A stretch of DNA of 64,000 nucleotides from SIG78 sp036677805 (GCA_036677805.1 JAVBVS010000020.1:41499-105498); one strand, 5' to 3'. Shown: positions 27,786 to 37,400, numbered from the stretch's first letter. A program made the numbers and translations. The notes: generated from the sequence alone by a model not told the origin.

Positions 27786-28901
27786 TCAGAATAATTGGCG
27801 CATCCGGTCGGTATAATACTGCACCAGTTCCCATCGGGTTCCCGGCGGCAGCCGGTGGTCGGGACAAGGAATGAAGCCGCCGGCTTCAATCCACGGCCGC
27901 AGCCGTTCGATCTCGGCGTCGACGGCGGCGCGGTCTTTGCCGAGCACATGCTTGTTCATGCCGCCGACGCCGCGCAACTCGCGTCCGTAACGGCGGCGCC
28001 AATCCAGGAAATCGGGATGCCAGGTGCCGATTTCAATCGGAAACATGATGTTGACTCCACCATCAAGCCAGAGCTCGAGCAGCTCCTCGATCATACCGTC
28101 GCAATCGACCGAAGCCAGCGCACAGCCATACTGCCGCGCCAGCGCAGTCGTCCGGCGATAGTAGGGCAAACAATGAGTGCGGAAAAATTCCGGCGACACC
28201 AATGGCCCGTGGTTGAAGCAGATATCCTCCCACCAGTGCAGAAAATCAGGCCGCAGTCCGGCCTGCAGCCAGGCTTCGACATTGCGGTAGGCCAGATCGG
28301 CGCAGGTGGCGATGATCTCTTCAAGCAGTTCGGGGTCGTCAATCTGAAGGTAACTCAGATTGACCACGCCGAGCCAGTTGCGGATGATGCCGATCACGCT
28401 CCCGGCGAAAAGGATGGCAGCATGGTCGGTCGCCGCATTCCACTGCGCCACCCGCGCCGCCGGATCGGGTCCCAGCCGCTCCGGGCTCCAGACCAGACGC
28501 CATTTGAAATGCTCTTCCCAACTGACCCGGTCGACCAGCAGATGATCGATCTCCGCCGGGATCGAACCGGCTCCAGCCGCCACCAGCTCCGTGACGCCGC
28601 ACCAGTTGCGGACATGCCTGTCGCCGTTCGGCAACACGGCGACCACCTCATCCGGGAACCGGGGCAGCAGGGTGTCTTCGCTGCTGACCACGGTAGCCCA
28701 GTTGCAGTCGAAGCCGAGACGGCGGCCGAGTTCGCGGCAGACGTCGTTGCCGTCCTGCCAGAGCCGGGCCTCGTCGCGGCTCACATGCCCCTGGACCGCC
28801 CATTCGTCGAGCAATTCGTTCCAATAACCGAAATGGATCAACGGTAAATGATCGCAAGGCTGATAAGTCAAGGTATTCTTAATCCGTTCCCGTACGTTCA
28901 T
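27786..28901 (-). CDS. Uroporphyrinogen decarboxylase-like protein (second copy)
   Basis: A 371-residue cytoplasmic protein of the UroD/MtaA superfamily. Typical parts are MNVRERIKNTLTYQPCDHLP at the N-terminus, WWEDICFNHGPLVSPEFFRTH in the middle, CALASVDCDGMIEELLELWLDGGVN and a final AGGFIPCPDHRLPPGTRWE. That end pattern with Cys, Asp and His is a metal-binding arrangement in corrinoid methyltransferase relatives, so a methyl-transfer or demethylation role is more likely than haem synthesis. It differs strongly from the copy at 13455. The ATG at 28901 follows ACGGGAGG. It is divergent from the AraC regulator at 29022, its probable controller. Confidence 0.8.
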   Translation of the reverse strand: MNVRERIKNTLTYQPCDHLPLIHFGYWNELLDEWAVQGHVSRDEARLWQDGNDVCRELGRRLGFDCNWATVVSSEDTLLPRFPDEVVAVLPNGDRHVRNWCGVTELVAAGAGSIPAEIDHLLVDRVSWEEHFKWRLVWSPERLGPDPAARVAQWNAATDHAAILFAGSVIGIIRNWLGVVNLSYLQIDDPELLEEIIATCADLAYRNVEAWLQAGLRPDFLHWWEDICFNHGPLVSPEFFRTHCLPYYRRTTALARQYGCALASVDCDGMIEELLELWLDGGVNIMFPIEIGTWHPDFLDWRRRYGRELRGVGGMNKHVLGKDRAAVDAEIERLRPWIEAGGFIPCPDHRLPPGTRWELVQYYTDRMRQLF

Positions 28902-29021
28902 CGTCGTCCTCCCGTGTTGATTATACCTGATATTATAACCCAAAAAAATCAAAATAAAATGGAAAATCGAAAATTGTGATGTACTATAATAATATAATTA
29001 TTTTTTGAATGGAACGCTGCC
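28902..29021. promoter_or_regulatory. AT-rich divergent promoter region (UroD-like gene / AraC gene)
   Basis: A 120-base strongly AT-rich intergenic region. TATAAT occurs on the minus strand at 28932-28937 and 28920-28925, and on the plus strand at 28985-28990. -35 boxes are not clear, which is common for promoters that need an AraC activator. Confidence 0.55.
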
Positions 29022-29747
29022 ATGGCGGTCAATTTCTGCAACTACATCCACTGTCCGGCCCGGAGTTCCTGGGGACCGCGCCAGTTGAACGACTGCGAAC
29101 TGATTTACTTCGTTTCCGGACAATGCCTCTGGCAGCCGGAAGGCGAACCGCCGGTACGGATTCTGCCGCATCGGATTCTGCTGATTCCGCCCGCCTTGCG
29201 CCATACGCTCAGCTGCGAAGTTCCAAGCGTGATCAGTTGCATCCATTGCGATGGCGATGCGGGACAGTGGCGGCTCTATCTGCCGGAAAAAAATGAAACA
29301 CCCCGGCTGTACCAGATTTTCCGCGACTGCGCCGCGGAATTCGAAGGCACCGCCGAAGAACGCTCCGAACTGCTCGAACTGCTGGTCGCCGAGTTGCAGT
29401 TGCGGCTGCGCCGGATCGGTCCCGGAGCCGTCCGCCGCCCGGCGCTGGTCGACGCCATGACCGGTTACATCGACAGCCACCTGACCGCCGAGCTGACGCG
29501 CCGGACGCTCGCGGCGCGCTTCAAGGTGACGCCGGAGCATGTGAATTATCTCTTCCGCACCTTTGCCGGCATTGCGCCGTCGCACTACATCAACCGGCAG
29601 CGGGTCTACCGCGCCTACGAGCTGCTGCTGACCGAAGCCGTTTCGGTCAAGGAGACGGCCGGACGGGTGGGGTTTGCGGACGAATATTATTTCGGACGGG
29701 TGTTCAAGGCGGTCACCGGCGTCTCCCCCGGACGCATCCGGCGTTGA
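29022..29747 (+). CDS. AraC-family transcription regulator
   Basis: A 241-residue regulator. The N-terminal half is a short cupin-type sensor (CELIYFVSGQCLWQPEGEPP, HRILLIPPALRHTL). The C-terminal half has the two helix-turn-helix motifs: TRRTLAARFKVTPEHVNYLF, then SVKETAGRVGFADEYYFGRV followed by FKAVTGVSPGRIRR. It is divergent from the UroD-like gene over an AT-rich intergenic region and likely regulates it. Its ribosome site is weak (GGAACG). The next gene downstream is another AraC regulator facing it. Confidence 0.92.
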   Translation: MAVNFCNYIHCPARSSWGPRQLNDCELIYFVSGQCLWQPEGEPPVRILPHRILLIPPALRHTLSCEVPSVISCIHCDGDAGQWRLYLPEKNETPRLYQIFRDCAAEFEGTAEERSELLELLVAELQLRLRRIGPGAVRRPALVDAMTGYIDSHLTAELTRRTLAARFKVTPEHVNYLFRTFAGIAPSHYINRQRVYRAYELLLTEAVSVKETAGRVGFADEYYFGRVFKAVTGVSPGRIRR

Positions 29748-29773
29748 TGAGCCGGAGAGTTCCGCGACAGCAA

Positions 29774-30706
29774 CTATTTTTCGTTCTGCTTCCGCAGGGT
29801 CGTCGGCAGGTCGCCGCGGGCATTCCGGACGGATTCCGCGGGATGAATGAACGGTTCGGGCGGATGGTTGCGGTAGACATGCGGCGTCATGCCGTGAACT
29901 TTCCGGAAGCGGCGGATGAAGTAGTTGGCGGTCGAAAAACCGGACCGCTCGGCGATCTCGTCGACGCTCAATCGGGTATGGAGCAGAAGACTCTCCGCAT
30001 GTTCCAGCTGATAGCGCAATTTCAGCATGGAAAAACTTTCCCCGGTGTATTGTTTGGATAATTCCGAAACATAACCCGGCGAAATCTGGAAAAGCCGCGC
30101 CAACTCCGCCCGCGCCACCGGTTCTTCGCGATGATCGCGCATGAAGGTGTTGATCTGATCCCAGAGCCGCCGCACCATGAGCACCGGAGCGGCGGCGCTG
30201 GCCCGGAGTTCACGGACGGTGAAATCAAACAGCGGTCGGAGCAATTCTCCGGCGATGTCGTCATGTCCGGCCTCATGAAGCCGCTCAATGGCGTCGAGCA
30301 GCGCCGCCCCCGGCGTCGACAGCGGATTGCGGGTGTGGTAAAATACATCGCGCGCCGTCGGCGGCTTGTGTATGCCATCGTAATCGACATGCATGGCGCG
30401 GATATAAGAAGGATAAAAACTGAACGACAGCGACCGGGTCGGACACTCCTCCCGGACATTGACCAGCCAGCCCGAACGCGCGCAGAAAAAGATGGCCGGG
30501 GCCGACACCGTCATTTCCTCCAGTTTGCCCTGTCGCTGAAACTGAATGTGGTTCCGGCCCTCCAGCAGCAACAACAGTCGCGGCACATAATGAATCCAAC
30601 TCGCCTCCGGCCCTTCGAAGGCCAGCAGCACCGCCGGCGGATGTACCGCCAGTCCCTCTTCGCAAAACGGCAGCAATGCCTCCAGCGACACCTTAAAATC
30701 CGCCAT
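29774..30706 (-). CDS. AraC-family transcription regulator
   Basis: A 310-residue regulator with an N-terminal sensor (YVPRLLLLLEGRNHIQFQRQ, IFFCARSGWLVNVREECPTR) and a C-terminal double helix-turn-helix (about 185-285): VARAELARLFQISPGYVSEL and LSVDEIAERSGFSTANYFIR followed by FRKVHGMTPHVYR. About 25 extra residues after the DNA-binding domain are polar and probably disordered. It is divergent from the hydrolase operon starting at 30854 and most likely controls it. The ATG follows GGTGGAGAA. Confidence 0.92.
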   Translation of the reverse strand: MADFKVSLEALLPFCEEGLAVHPPAVLLAFEGPEASWIHYVPRLLLLLEGRNHIQFQRQGKLEEMTVSAPAIFFCARSGWLVNVREECPTRSLSFSFYPSYIRAMHVDYDGIHKPPTARDVFYHTRNPLSTPGAALLDAIERLHEAGHDDIAGELLRPLFDFTVRELRASAAAPVLMVRRLWDQINTFMRDHREEPVARAELARLFQISPGYVSELSKQYTGESFSMLKLRYQLEHAESLLLHTRLSVDEIAERSGFSTANYFIRRFRKVHGMTPHVYRNHPPEPFIHPAESVRNARGDLPTTLRKQNEK

Positions 30707-30786
30707 TTCTCCACCATGTTGTGCTATTATTCAAAAAAGTTGTCGATATTTCTTACAATAATGCTATTTTTCCTCTATTTCAACCC

Positions 30787-30815
30787 TTGTCGGAATGATT
30801 TTTTTATTATATACT
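30787..30815 (+). promoter_or_regulatory. Promoter of the 30.8-37.4 kb hydrolase operon
   Basis: TTGTCG (30787-30792), 17-base spacer, TATACT (30810-30815), 39 bases before the ATG at 30854. The intergenic region shared with the AraC gene is very AT-rich. Confidence 0.7.
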
Positions 30816-30853
30816 ATTTATAGAATTCAAATTAACCATGAAGGACCGTTGCA

Positions 30854-32035
30854 ATGTTAAGTTGGGAAAAACAGTTTTCCTCCCGCCGAGCCGACGGCCG
30901 TTATACCGGGACGCTGGCCGCCTGGATGGCAGAAATGAGGAATCTTTCCATCCGTCTGGCGTTTACCCCGGAATGCACCCGGTCTCCGGAAACCTTCCGG
31001 CAGTGGCAGCAGACGGTCCGGGCGCGCCTGGTCGAACTGTTGAAGATGCCGCAGGCCAAACCTCAGCCGCCGCCGCGGCGATTGTCGGCCCAGCCGCGCG
31101 ACGGCTACACGGTCGAACGCTGGGAATTCTACCCCGACGATTACAGCGCGGTGCCGTTCCTGCTGCTCCGGCCCGAGCCGCTCACCGCTCCGGCGCCCGG
31201 CGTCCTCTGCGTTCCGGGATCAGCCGTCAGCAAAGAGCTGCTGGCCGGAGAACCGCTGCTCGACAATCCCAATTGCGCCAACCGGAAACTGGCCGAACGC
31301 AATGCTCAAGCGCTTCACTGCGTACGCCGCGGCATGATCGCGGCGGCTTTCGACAATCCCGGCACCGCCGAGCTTGCCGAACTCGATTCGGACCAGGTGG
31401 AAACGCAGTGGGGAAGCCGGGAAAAACTGGTCCAGGGCTATCTTGACGGCGGCACGACTTATCTCGGCATGTCGGTATTCCAGAAACTGCGTTTCCTCGA
31501 ATGGTTCCGTACCCTGCCGGAAGTTCATCCGGGTCAAATCGCGGTCATGGGACACTCGCTCGGGTCGGAAGCGGCGATGGCGCTCGGGCTGATTTCGGAC
31601 GATATCGCCGCGGTGGTGTTCAACGATTTCCTCTGCGACGAACGCCGCCGTTATGTCGGCATCACCGAACTGCCCGCCAAAGAAATCAATGACGGCGGCA
31701 ACTGGCACATGGTCCCCGGCCTCTGGCGGGAATTCGCCTTTCCCGACCTGCTGGCGGCAATGGCACCCAAATATCTGGCGATCAACGAGGGCGGCGCCGA
31801 GGAATTTCTCGATAAAGTACGCCGCAGCTATGAATTCAACGGGGTAGCCGACCGGCTGAAAATCAGCTATTATCCGCGTTTTGCCGAAACGCCGAAAAAA
31901 CCGACACCGGTCCCGCTTCATGGACTGGAGTTCCGGGAATTCTATGAAGATTACAGTTCCGTCGATGTCCCCGATCACTCCTTCCGGCCGGAAGCGTCGC
32001 TGGAATTGTTGCAACAGGCGTTCGCACAATCATAA
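30854..32035 (+). CDS. Alpha/beta hydrolase (acetylxylan-esterase/dienelactone-hydrolase-like)
   Basis: A 393-residue alpha/beta-hydrolase. The nucleophile elbow is GHSLGSEAAMALG (Ser about residue 236), the fold start is VERWEFYPDDYSAVPFLLLRP followed by PGVLCVPGSAVSK, and a late PLHGLEFREFYE stretch could supply the His. The loop between strands is long and holds LGMSVFQKLRFLEWFRTLP, which is typical of acetylxylan-esterase-like enzymes. No signal peptide is visible, so it is probably cytoplasmic and removes acyl groups from imported oligosaccharides (inference). First gene of the operon, with AAGGA before the ATG. A pseudopilin follows 32 bases downstream. Confidence 0.8.
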   Translation: MLSWEKQFSSRRADGRYTGTLAAWMAEMRNLSIRLAFTPECTRSPETFRQWQQTVRARLVELLKMPQAKPQPPPRRLSAQPRDGYTVERWEFYPDDYSAVPFLLLRPEPLTAPAPGVLCVPGSAVSKELLAGEPLLDNPNCANRKLAERNAQALHCVRRGMIAAAFDNPGTAELAELDSDQVETQWGSREKLVQGYLDGGTTYLGMSVFQKLRFLEWFRTLPEVHPGQIAVMGHSLGSEAAMALGLISDDIAAVVFNDFLCDERRRYVGITELPAKEINDGGNWHMVPGLWREFAFPDLLAAMAPKYLAINEGGAEEFLDKVRRSYEFNGVADRLKISYYPRFAETPKKPTPVPLHGLEFREFYEDYSSVDVPDHSFRPEASLELLQQAFAQS

Positions 32036-32067
32036 AAAACAGAACCATTACGGAAAGGGAACCATTC

Positions 32068-32796
32068 ATGCCTAGAAAAACATTCACCCTCATTGAGCTC
32101 CTCGTTGTGATCGCGATCATCGCGATTCTGGCGGCAATGCTGCTGCCCGCATTGTCGGCGGCACGGGCCCGGGCGCGCGCTTCCAACTGCGTGGCCAATC
32201 TCAAGCAGGTCGGTCTGACCATGGCGCTCTATCAGGGCAACTTCACCGACTACATTCCGCCTTACTATCTGGATAACTACATCGACCAGACCGGTACCAA
32301 TGTCGGCCGGATTTACTGGAGTTATTTGCTCTCCGATCTCGGCTATGTGCCGCAACACTGGGGCATGCGCCAGAGCAATCTCGGCCGCCAGGTCGACAAC
32401 CAGACGTTCCGCTGTCCGGAAATCGAACAGCGCAATCAGGAAACCGACTATGCCATCAACTATAACATCGCCGCCAACGTACTCAAGGCGCCGGTCAACA
32501 ACGCCGCCAATCCGGCCAAGCTCGCCCTGGCTGCCGACGGCGCCAATTCGAGCAAGAACACCGCCGGCGGCGGCGATGCCACCGCCAAATACATTTTGGG
32601 GCGCAACAGCAGCCAGCTCGGCGGCACCTGCGACTACGCCAGCGACTGTCCCTACGGTTTTTCGGTCACCCGGCATCAGGGCGGCGCCAATACGCTCTAT
32701 CTCGACGGCCACGTCGGCAGCGTGACCCGGGAAATGCTCCCGACGGCGTGGAACAGCTCGGCCACTTTCGACGTCTCTTTGCAGGTTATTTATTGA
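32068..32796 (+). CDS. DUF1559-type pseudopilin (prepilin-like protein)
   Basis: A 242-residue protein beginning MPRKTFTLIELLVVIAIIAI, the prepilin cleavage signal and hydrophobic helix. The globular part contains FRCPEIEQRN (cysteine motif), a GGTCDYASDC segment and RHQGGANTLYLDGHVGSV, an intact H-X9-DG motif of the DUF1559 family. It lies between the esterase-like and GH123-like genes with gaps of 32 and 40 bases. The first 30 residues are nearly identical to the other two copies in this window (8748-9464, 44025-44744) while the globular parts differ. Confidence 0.92.
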   Translation: MPRKTFTLIELLVVIAIIAILAAMLLPALSAARARARASNCVANLKQVGLTMALYQGNFTDYIPPYYLDNYIDQTGTNVGRIYWSYLLSDLGYVPQHWGMRQSNLGRQVDNQTFRCPEIEQRNQETDYAINYNIAANVLKAPVNNAANPAKLALAADGANSSKNTAGGGDATAKYILGRNSSQLGGTCDYASDCPYGFSVTRHQGGANTLYLDGHVGSVTREMLPTAWNSSATFDVSLQVIY

Positions 32797-32836
32797 TCGA
32801 CCGAATTTTTCCACAGAACGGAAGGTTTTTCACTCC

Positions 32837-35800
32837 ATGAAACAGATCTTGAGTTTTTTGCTGCTGGTATCGCTCTGCGCCCTGCTCCCGGCCGAAGCGA
32901 TGAAAAATATCCACGGTTGGAACACCTGGCAGCGGCCCGGTGACGCCGGCAAGTTCGAACGGATCGCGCCCAATGCGGAATTTCCCAACGGCACATTGAA
33001 ATTTCTGCCGGAAACCGGACGGTACGCGATTCAGACTTACGGCACCAACGCCGCCAGCCCGGACCAGTGCAAACGCTACACGGTCAGCTTCACCAGCAGC
33101 GCCGATGTCAACAGCGATGCGACGGCCGGATTCCATCTTTCGGCCAAAGACGCCGCCGGGGCCTGGTATCGGATTTTCACGCCCCCGATCGCCACATCGC
33201 TGACCGTCGTCCCCGGCACCCGCCAGCAGATGACGCTCGAAGTCGACCTCAAGGCCGTCGGCGCCGATAAAATCGCCGCCATCTGTCCGACTTTGACCGT
33301 CAACGGCCTGAAGACGGGCAACATCGTGATCAACGACATGGATGCCGAGACCTCCGCCAGTACCTGGACGCCACCCGCCGGGCCGGCGGTACCGGGGTTG
33401 CCGGGGTTCGCCGCAGTGCCGGGTGCGCTCAAAACCTTCCACTGGCCCGCACCGATTCCGCTTCAGAAATTCGCTCATATGATGGACTTCACCGCCATCG
33501 GCGTGAACATCATCAAGCTGACTCCGGCCATGAAGGCCGCCGCGCTGCAATGGCCCGACGGACGCACGATCAAGGCAACCGCCTCCGGCAATCAATGGGA
33601 AATCGTCTCGGGCCGGGGCGAACGCTGGAGCGTTCCGGCGACTGTCCCCGGAGCCGAAATCACCATGGCCGCCTATGGCTCCGGCGCGGTGTTCAAGAGC
33701 GCCGACGGCGCATTGCGCCTGATTCCGGGCGGGCTGGAAGCGACCGGCATGACTTTGCTGCTGCCGGCCGGCGTCGCCGCGCCGGAAGTCAAATCCCTCT
33801 ATATCGCCAACGATGCGCTGGCCTGGTGCTATCTCGATGAAGCCGAACGGGTCTTTGGTGACGCCCGGAAAATGTTTGACGCCAATCTCGACATCATCCG
33901 CGAATCCTGGAAGCCGACCAACAATGAACGCGCCTGGCAGGAAAAATTTACCTTCCTCGCCGATGCGCTGGACAAAGCCAAACGGGCCGCGGTCGACCGC
34001 ACCGACGGATTCCTGCCCGCGCTGGTGGCCGATTCGGTTCTGCGCGACCGCTACAGCTGGCTGATCTGGATGGCCAACAATGAGTTTGCCGCCGCCGGCG
34101 GCTATTTCGGCGGCGAATTCCGCAAACAATTCTTCCAGTCCCTCGGCGGCATGCCGGAAGCGCAGCTGGCGACCGAATTCGCCCGCAAAGCCGAACGGCT
34201 GGTCGCCAAGGCGCTGCGCGTGACCCATCAGTCCTTCAAGCAGGGCGTCGCCTGGGAGGACAAATTGAGCGCGGGCTGGGTCGACAGCCTGACTCAGGTG
34301 CCGCGGCCGGCCGGATTGCCCGACCGCATCGCCAAAGCCGGAGCGCTCAAGCTCGCACGAGGAGAAGCCGAAAGCCTGCAACTGGTCCTGAGTACGCAGT
34401 TTGCGCCGGTCGACAAAATTGCGGTGACAGTCAAAGCCGTTGACGCCGACGCGCCGGAAGTGCGGCTGTTCAAGGTCGATTATGTCTCGCTGACCGAGCC
34501 TTCCGCGCCCCAGATGCCGCTCAGCCGCGGCGGCGACGCCGAAATCGCGGACATTCTGGAGCCGCTGAAAGGCGAACAATCCTTTGACCTCAACAGCTAC
34601 AACAATCAGGCCGTCTGGCTCGATGTGCGCGCCGCCGAAGCAACCCGCCCCGGCAGCTACCGTTATGAAACTGAAGTCCGGGTCGACGGCAAAGTCGTCA
34701 TGACCCTCCCGCTGACCGTCGAAGTGCAGAAATTCGCGCTGGGACGCAACCGGCTCCAGAATATGGCCGGATACCGCCCGAGCAGCGTTCCCTCCTGGTA
34801 CGGCAAGGAGAACGATCAGGTTGCGCGCCGGAACCTGATGCAGTGCCTGCTGGACTATCACCTCAATCCGCTCGATCTGTACGCCACCACGCCGGCGGTC
34901 GAAGACCTGAAGTGGGCGATCGAACACGGCTTGACCGCCGCCAACCTCGGCGGCAGTCTGAGTGCGCTGGCTCATCCCGAACCCGGCATGGTCAAGTTCG
35001 TAAAACTGTACGGCAGCACCGACGGCAAGCAGTTTGTCCCGGTTCCGGCCAAAGTCGAGCTGGTCCAACGCGACGCCAAGAACCCGCTGAGCGATCAGGA
35101 TGTGGTGGTGACGCCGGAGCAGCCGGTAACTCAATACCGTTACCTGAAGATTCACGACAGCGAAACCCGCGGCTGGTATGATCGGGTGGCCTACAGCTTC
35201 GTGATCCTCTACCCGGCGCTGGGCGATGCGTTGGAGCTGACTCTGGCCGACGGCAGCAAAATGCCGGTCAAACAGCCCGAATTCATCCAGCCCGATAAAA
35301 CGCCCGCCACCGGAGTTTCGACTTTCGAAAAGCAGCCCGGCACCTTCAAATTCGACAATCTCCGGGACAATCAAAATCTCGGTTCGGTGATTTTCGACAA
35401 AGGCAACGCTGAAGTCAAATCGATCCGGCTGGTCAACCGCGCCATGGAAGTGGCTCTGGACACGATGCGCAAGAATCATCAGGCCATCCGTGAAATCGCC
35501 GGCAAGGACTTCACGATTTATCTGTACGGCTTCGACGAAACCTTGAACCATCTTAACGGCCGGTTGCTGTCGGCGCTCAAAAATGCGAAAATCGCCTTCC
35601 CGGACGTAACCGTAGTCTCCACTGTCGGCAATCCCATGGCGATGCCGGAAATTTACCGCGAACTCGATTATCATTGCCCGGCCAATGCCTATGCGCTGCC
35701 CCGACTCAACCAGGCGATGAATGAAGAATGCGGGACGCAATTCTGGACCTATGTCGGCGGCGGCGGCTATTATCCCTTCGCCACCATCGAGCGGGTCGAT

Positions 35801-36244
35801 CAGCCGCTGATCAATTCGCGCGCCTTCTTCTGGGAACCGATCGCCTTCGATCACATCAAAGGCTTCCTCTACTGGGATATTCACATGTGGCGCAACAACG
35901 ATCATTTGAAAGGCAAAAATCCGGTCGACTGGTCGCTCTGGAACACCACTCACGGCGACAACAACGGCATGGCCGCGATCTTCTATCCGGGACCGGACAA
36001 CCAGCCCTTCCCGAGCCTCCGCGCCGCCGCCATCCGCGACGGAATCGACGACTACAATTACGTCAAGATCGCCGAAGAGCGCCTGGCCAAGCTGCCCGCT
36101 TCGGAACAACCCGCCGCACGGCAGGAGCTTCAGGCGATCAAGGACAAGCTGTGCACCGGCATGAGCGTCTTCTGTCAGGATCCGGCGGAACTTTCCCGGT
36201 TGCGGGAACAATTGATCGAATTCATCAACCGCCAGGAGCGCTGA
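32837..36244 (+). CDS. Secreted GH123/DUF4091-like glycoside hydrolase with F5/8-type insert
   Basis: A 1135-residue secreted protein (signal peptide to about residue 20, LCALLPAEA). The N-terminal 500 residues are beta-rich with no clear family. The C-terminal part is a GH123/DUF4091-type barrel: a DLYATTPAVEDLKWAIEHGL segment, FTIYLYGFDETLNHLN with the Asp-Glu catalytic pair (about residues 900-901), HIKGFLYWDIHMW, and LRAAAIRDGIDDYNYVKI near the end. A beta-sandwich insert in the middle of the barrel (PGMVKFVKLYGSTDGKQFVP ... YRYLKIHDSE) looks like a discoidin/F5/8-type carbohydrate-binding module. GH123 enzymes are N-acetylgalactosaminidases. The activity here is inferred. Third gene of the operon. 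Confidence 0.8.
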   Translation: MKQILSFLLLVSLCALLPAEAMKNIHGWNTWQRPGDAGKFERIAPNAEFPNGTLKFLPETGRYAIQTYGTNAASPDQCKRYTVSFTSSADVNSDATAGFHLSAKDAAGAWYRIFTPPIATSLTVVPGTRQQMTLEVDLKAVGADKIAAICPTLTVNGLKTGNIVINDMDAETSASTWTPPAGPAVPGLPGFAAVPGALKTFHWPAPIPLQKFAHMMDFTAIGVNIIKLTPAMKAAALQWPDGRTIKATASGNQWEIVSGRGERWSVPATVPGAEITMAAYGSGAVFKSADGALRLIPGGLEATGMTLLLPAGVAAPEVKSLYIANDALAWCYLDEAERVFGDARKMFDANLDIIRESWKPTNNERAWQEKFTFLADALDKAKRAAVDRTDGFLPALVADSVLRDRYSWLIWMANNEFAAAGGYFGGEFRKQFFQSLGGMPEAQLATEFARKAERLVAKALRVTHQSFKQGVAWEDKLSAGWVDSLTQVPRPAGLPDRIAKAGALKLARGEAESLQLVLSTQFAPVDKIAVTVKAVDADAPEVRLFKVDYVSLTEPSAPQMPLSRGGDAEIADILEPLKGEQSFDLNSYNNQAVWLDVRAAEATRPGSYRYETEVRVDGKVVMTLPLTVEVQKFALGRNRLQNMAGYRPSSVPSWYGKENDQVARRNLMQCLLDYHLNPLDLYATTPAVEDLKWAIEHGLTAANLGGSLSALAHPEPGMVKFVKLYGSTDGKQFVPVPAKVELVQRDAKNPLSDQDVVVTPEQPVTQYRYLKIHDSETRGWYDRVAYSFVILYPALGDALELTLADGSKMPVKQPEFIQPDKTPATGVSTFEKQPGTFKFDNLRDNQNLGSVIFDKGNAEVKSIRLVNRAMEVALDTMRKNHQAIREIAGKDFTIYLYGFDETLNHLNGRLLSALKNAKIAFPDVTVVSTVGNPMAMPEIYRELDYHCPANAYALPRLNQAMNEECGTQFWTYVGGGGYYPFATIERVDQPLINSRAFFWEPIAFDHIKGFLYWDIHMWRNNDHLKGKNPVDWSLWNTTHGDNNGMAAIFYPGPDNQPFPSLRAAAIRDGIDDYNYVKIAEERLAKLPASEQPAARQELQAIKDKLCTGMSVFCQDPAELSRLREQLIEFINRQER

Positions 36245-36245
36245 C

Positions 36246-37400
36246 GTGAAAATCGACATTCTCCCCCCGTTCAATATCGATCAAGACAACCCGAACGCAT
36301 TTCACCCGTCGGTGGCGCCGCTGGCCGACGGCCGGCTGATGATGACGTTCCAGTCACTGCGCAACAGCGACTGTTACGGCAATCCGCGCTTCGCCTTCAG
36401 CGACGGCGATCTCGATCACTGGTATGGCGCCGCCGACATTCCCGGCATGGAAACCCGGCAGCTGGCCGAAGGTTTTTATGAAGGCATCGCCGATGTCCGC
36501 CCTTTCGCCGCGCCGGACGGCAAAGCCGTGGCGGTCATCGGCTGCAACACCCACTATACGGTGCACGGCGCCGCCTTCTGGGATCAGTCCGGCTCCTTGC
36601 CGGCGGTGCCGCGGCACCGCCATGCCGTGTATGCGATCTACCGGCCGGACCGGGGCTGGTCGCAGCCCCGGGTGTTGCGCGATCCGGCCATGCGGCCGGA
36701 GCAATACTGGCGCATCGCCTGCGCTCAGGCGGCGTTCACGCCGGAGGGCGATTGGCTGCTGCCTTGTTATTTCGAGCATGGCGAACCGATCGATTATGCC
36801 GGGTTCCGCTCGCCCTGTTTCGCCGTGCGGACGCTGAAGGCGCGCCTTGAAGGCGACGAATTCCGCGTTTTGGAATGGGGCAATATCCTGAGCTCCCGGA
36901 TCAAGCGGGGGCTGATCGAGCCTTCCGTGGTCGCCTTCGAGAATCGTTATTATCTGACCATCCGCGCCGAGGATGGATGCGGTTATTACAGCGTATCGCC
37001 GGACGGGATTCATTGGCCGGAGCCGAAAGCATGGCAATTCGACGACGGAACGATGCTGGCGACGGATTCGACCCAGCAGCATTTTCTGGCGGTCGGCGGC
37101 AAACTTTATCTGCTGTACACGCGTGACGCCGGGTTCAACCGTCATCTGATGCGTTTCCGCGCGCCGCTGTTCATCGCCGAAATCGATCCGGCAACCATGC
37201 GTCTGCGGCGGGCGACCGAGGCGGTCGCCTTGCCGCTGGCCGAACGCAAGGGCATGCCGGGACTGCTCGGCAATTTCCACGCCGTCCCCCTCCCCGATGG
37301 CCGCGGCGTGGTCACCGACGCCCGGATGTTTCTCCAGGTCGAAGGGGATTCCATCATCGAACGGGAAGGAGAGCTTGCGTTCGCGGTGGTTCATCCCTGA
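36246..37400 (+). CDS. Sialidase-like beta-propeller protein
   Basis: A 384-residue protein with the repeated sialidase/neuraminidase-type blades: FHPSVAPLADGRLMMTFQS, PRFAFSDGDLDHWYGA, YYSVSPDGIHWPEPKAWQF (Asp-box-like S-x-D-G-x-x-W) and LYLLYTRDAGFNR. Exo-alpha-sialidases and family 33/93-like enzymes share this fold. No signal peptide is visible. It starts at a GTG one base after the GH123-like stop, with CAGGAGCG upstream, so it is tightly linked. A catalytic Arg triad cannot be assigned by eye, so a non-sialic-acid sugar substrate is possible. Confidence 0.7.
   Translation: MKIDILPPFNIDQDNPNAFHPSVAPLADGRLMMTFQSLRNSDCYGNPRFAFSDGDLDHWYGAADIPGMETRQLAEGFYEGIADVRPFAAPDGKAVAVIGCNTHYTVHGAAFWDQSGSLPAVPRHRHAVYAIYRPDRGWSQPRVLRDPAMRPEQYWRIACAQAAFTPEGDWLLPCYFEHGEPIDYAGFRSPCFAVRTLKARLEGDEFRVLEWGNILSSRIKRGLIEPSVVAFENRYYLTIRAEDGCGYYSVSPDGIHWPEPKAWQFDDGTMLATDSTQQHFLAVGGKLYLLYTRDAGFNRHLMRFRAPLFIAEIDPATMRLRRATEAVALPLAERKGMPGLLGNFHAVPLPDGRGVVTDARMFLQVEGDSIIEREGELAFAVVHP

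Noticed and set aside
32786..36274. 1162-codon open frame on the minus strand
   Set aside because: Exact shadow of the GH123-like gene; composition is typical of the antisense frame of GC-rich coding DNA, with no family resemblance.
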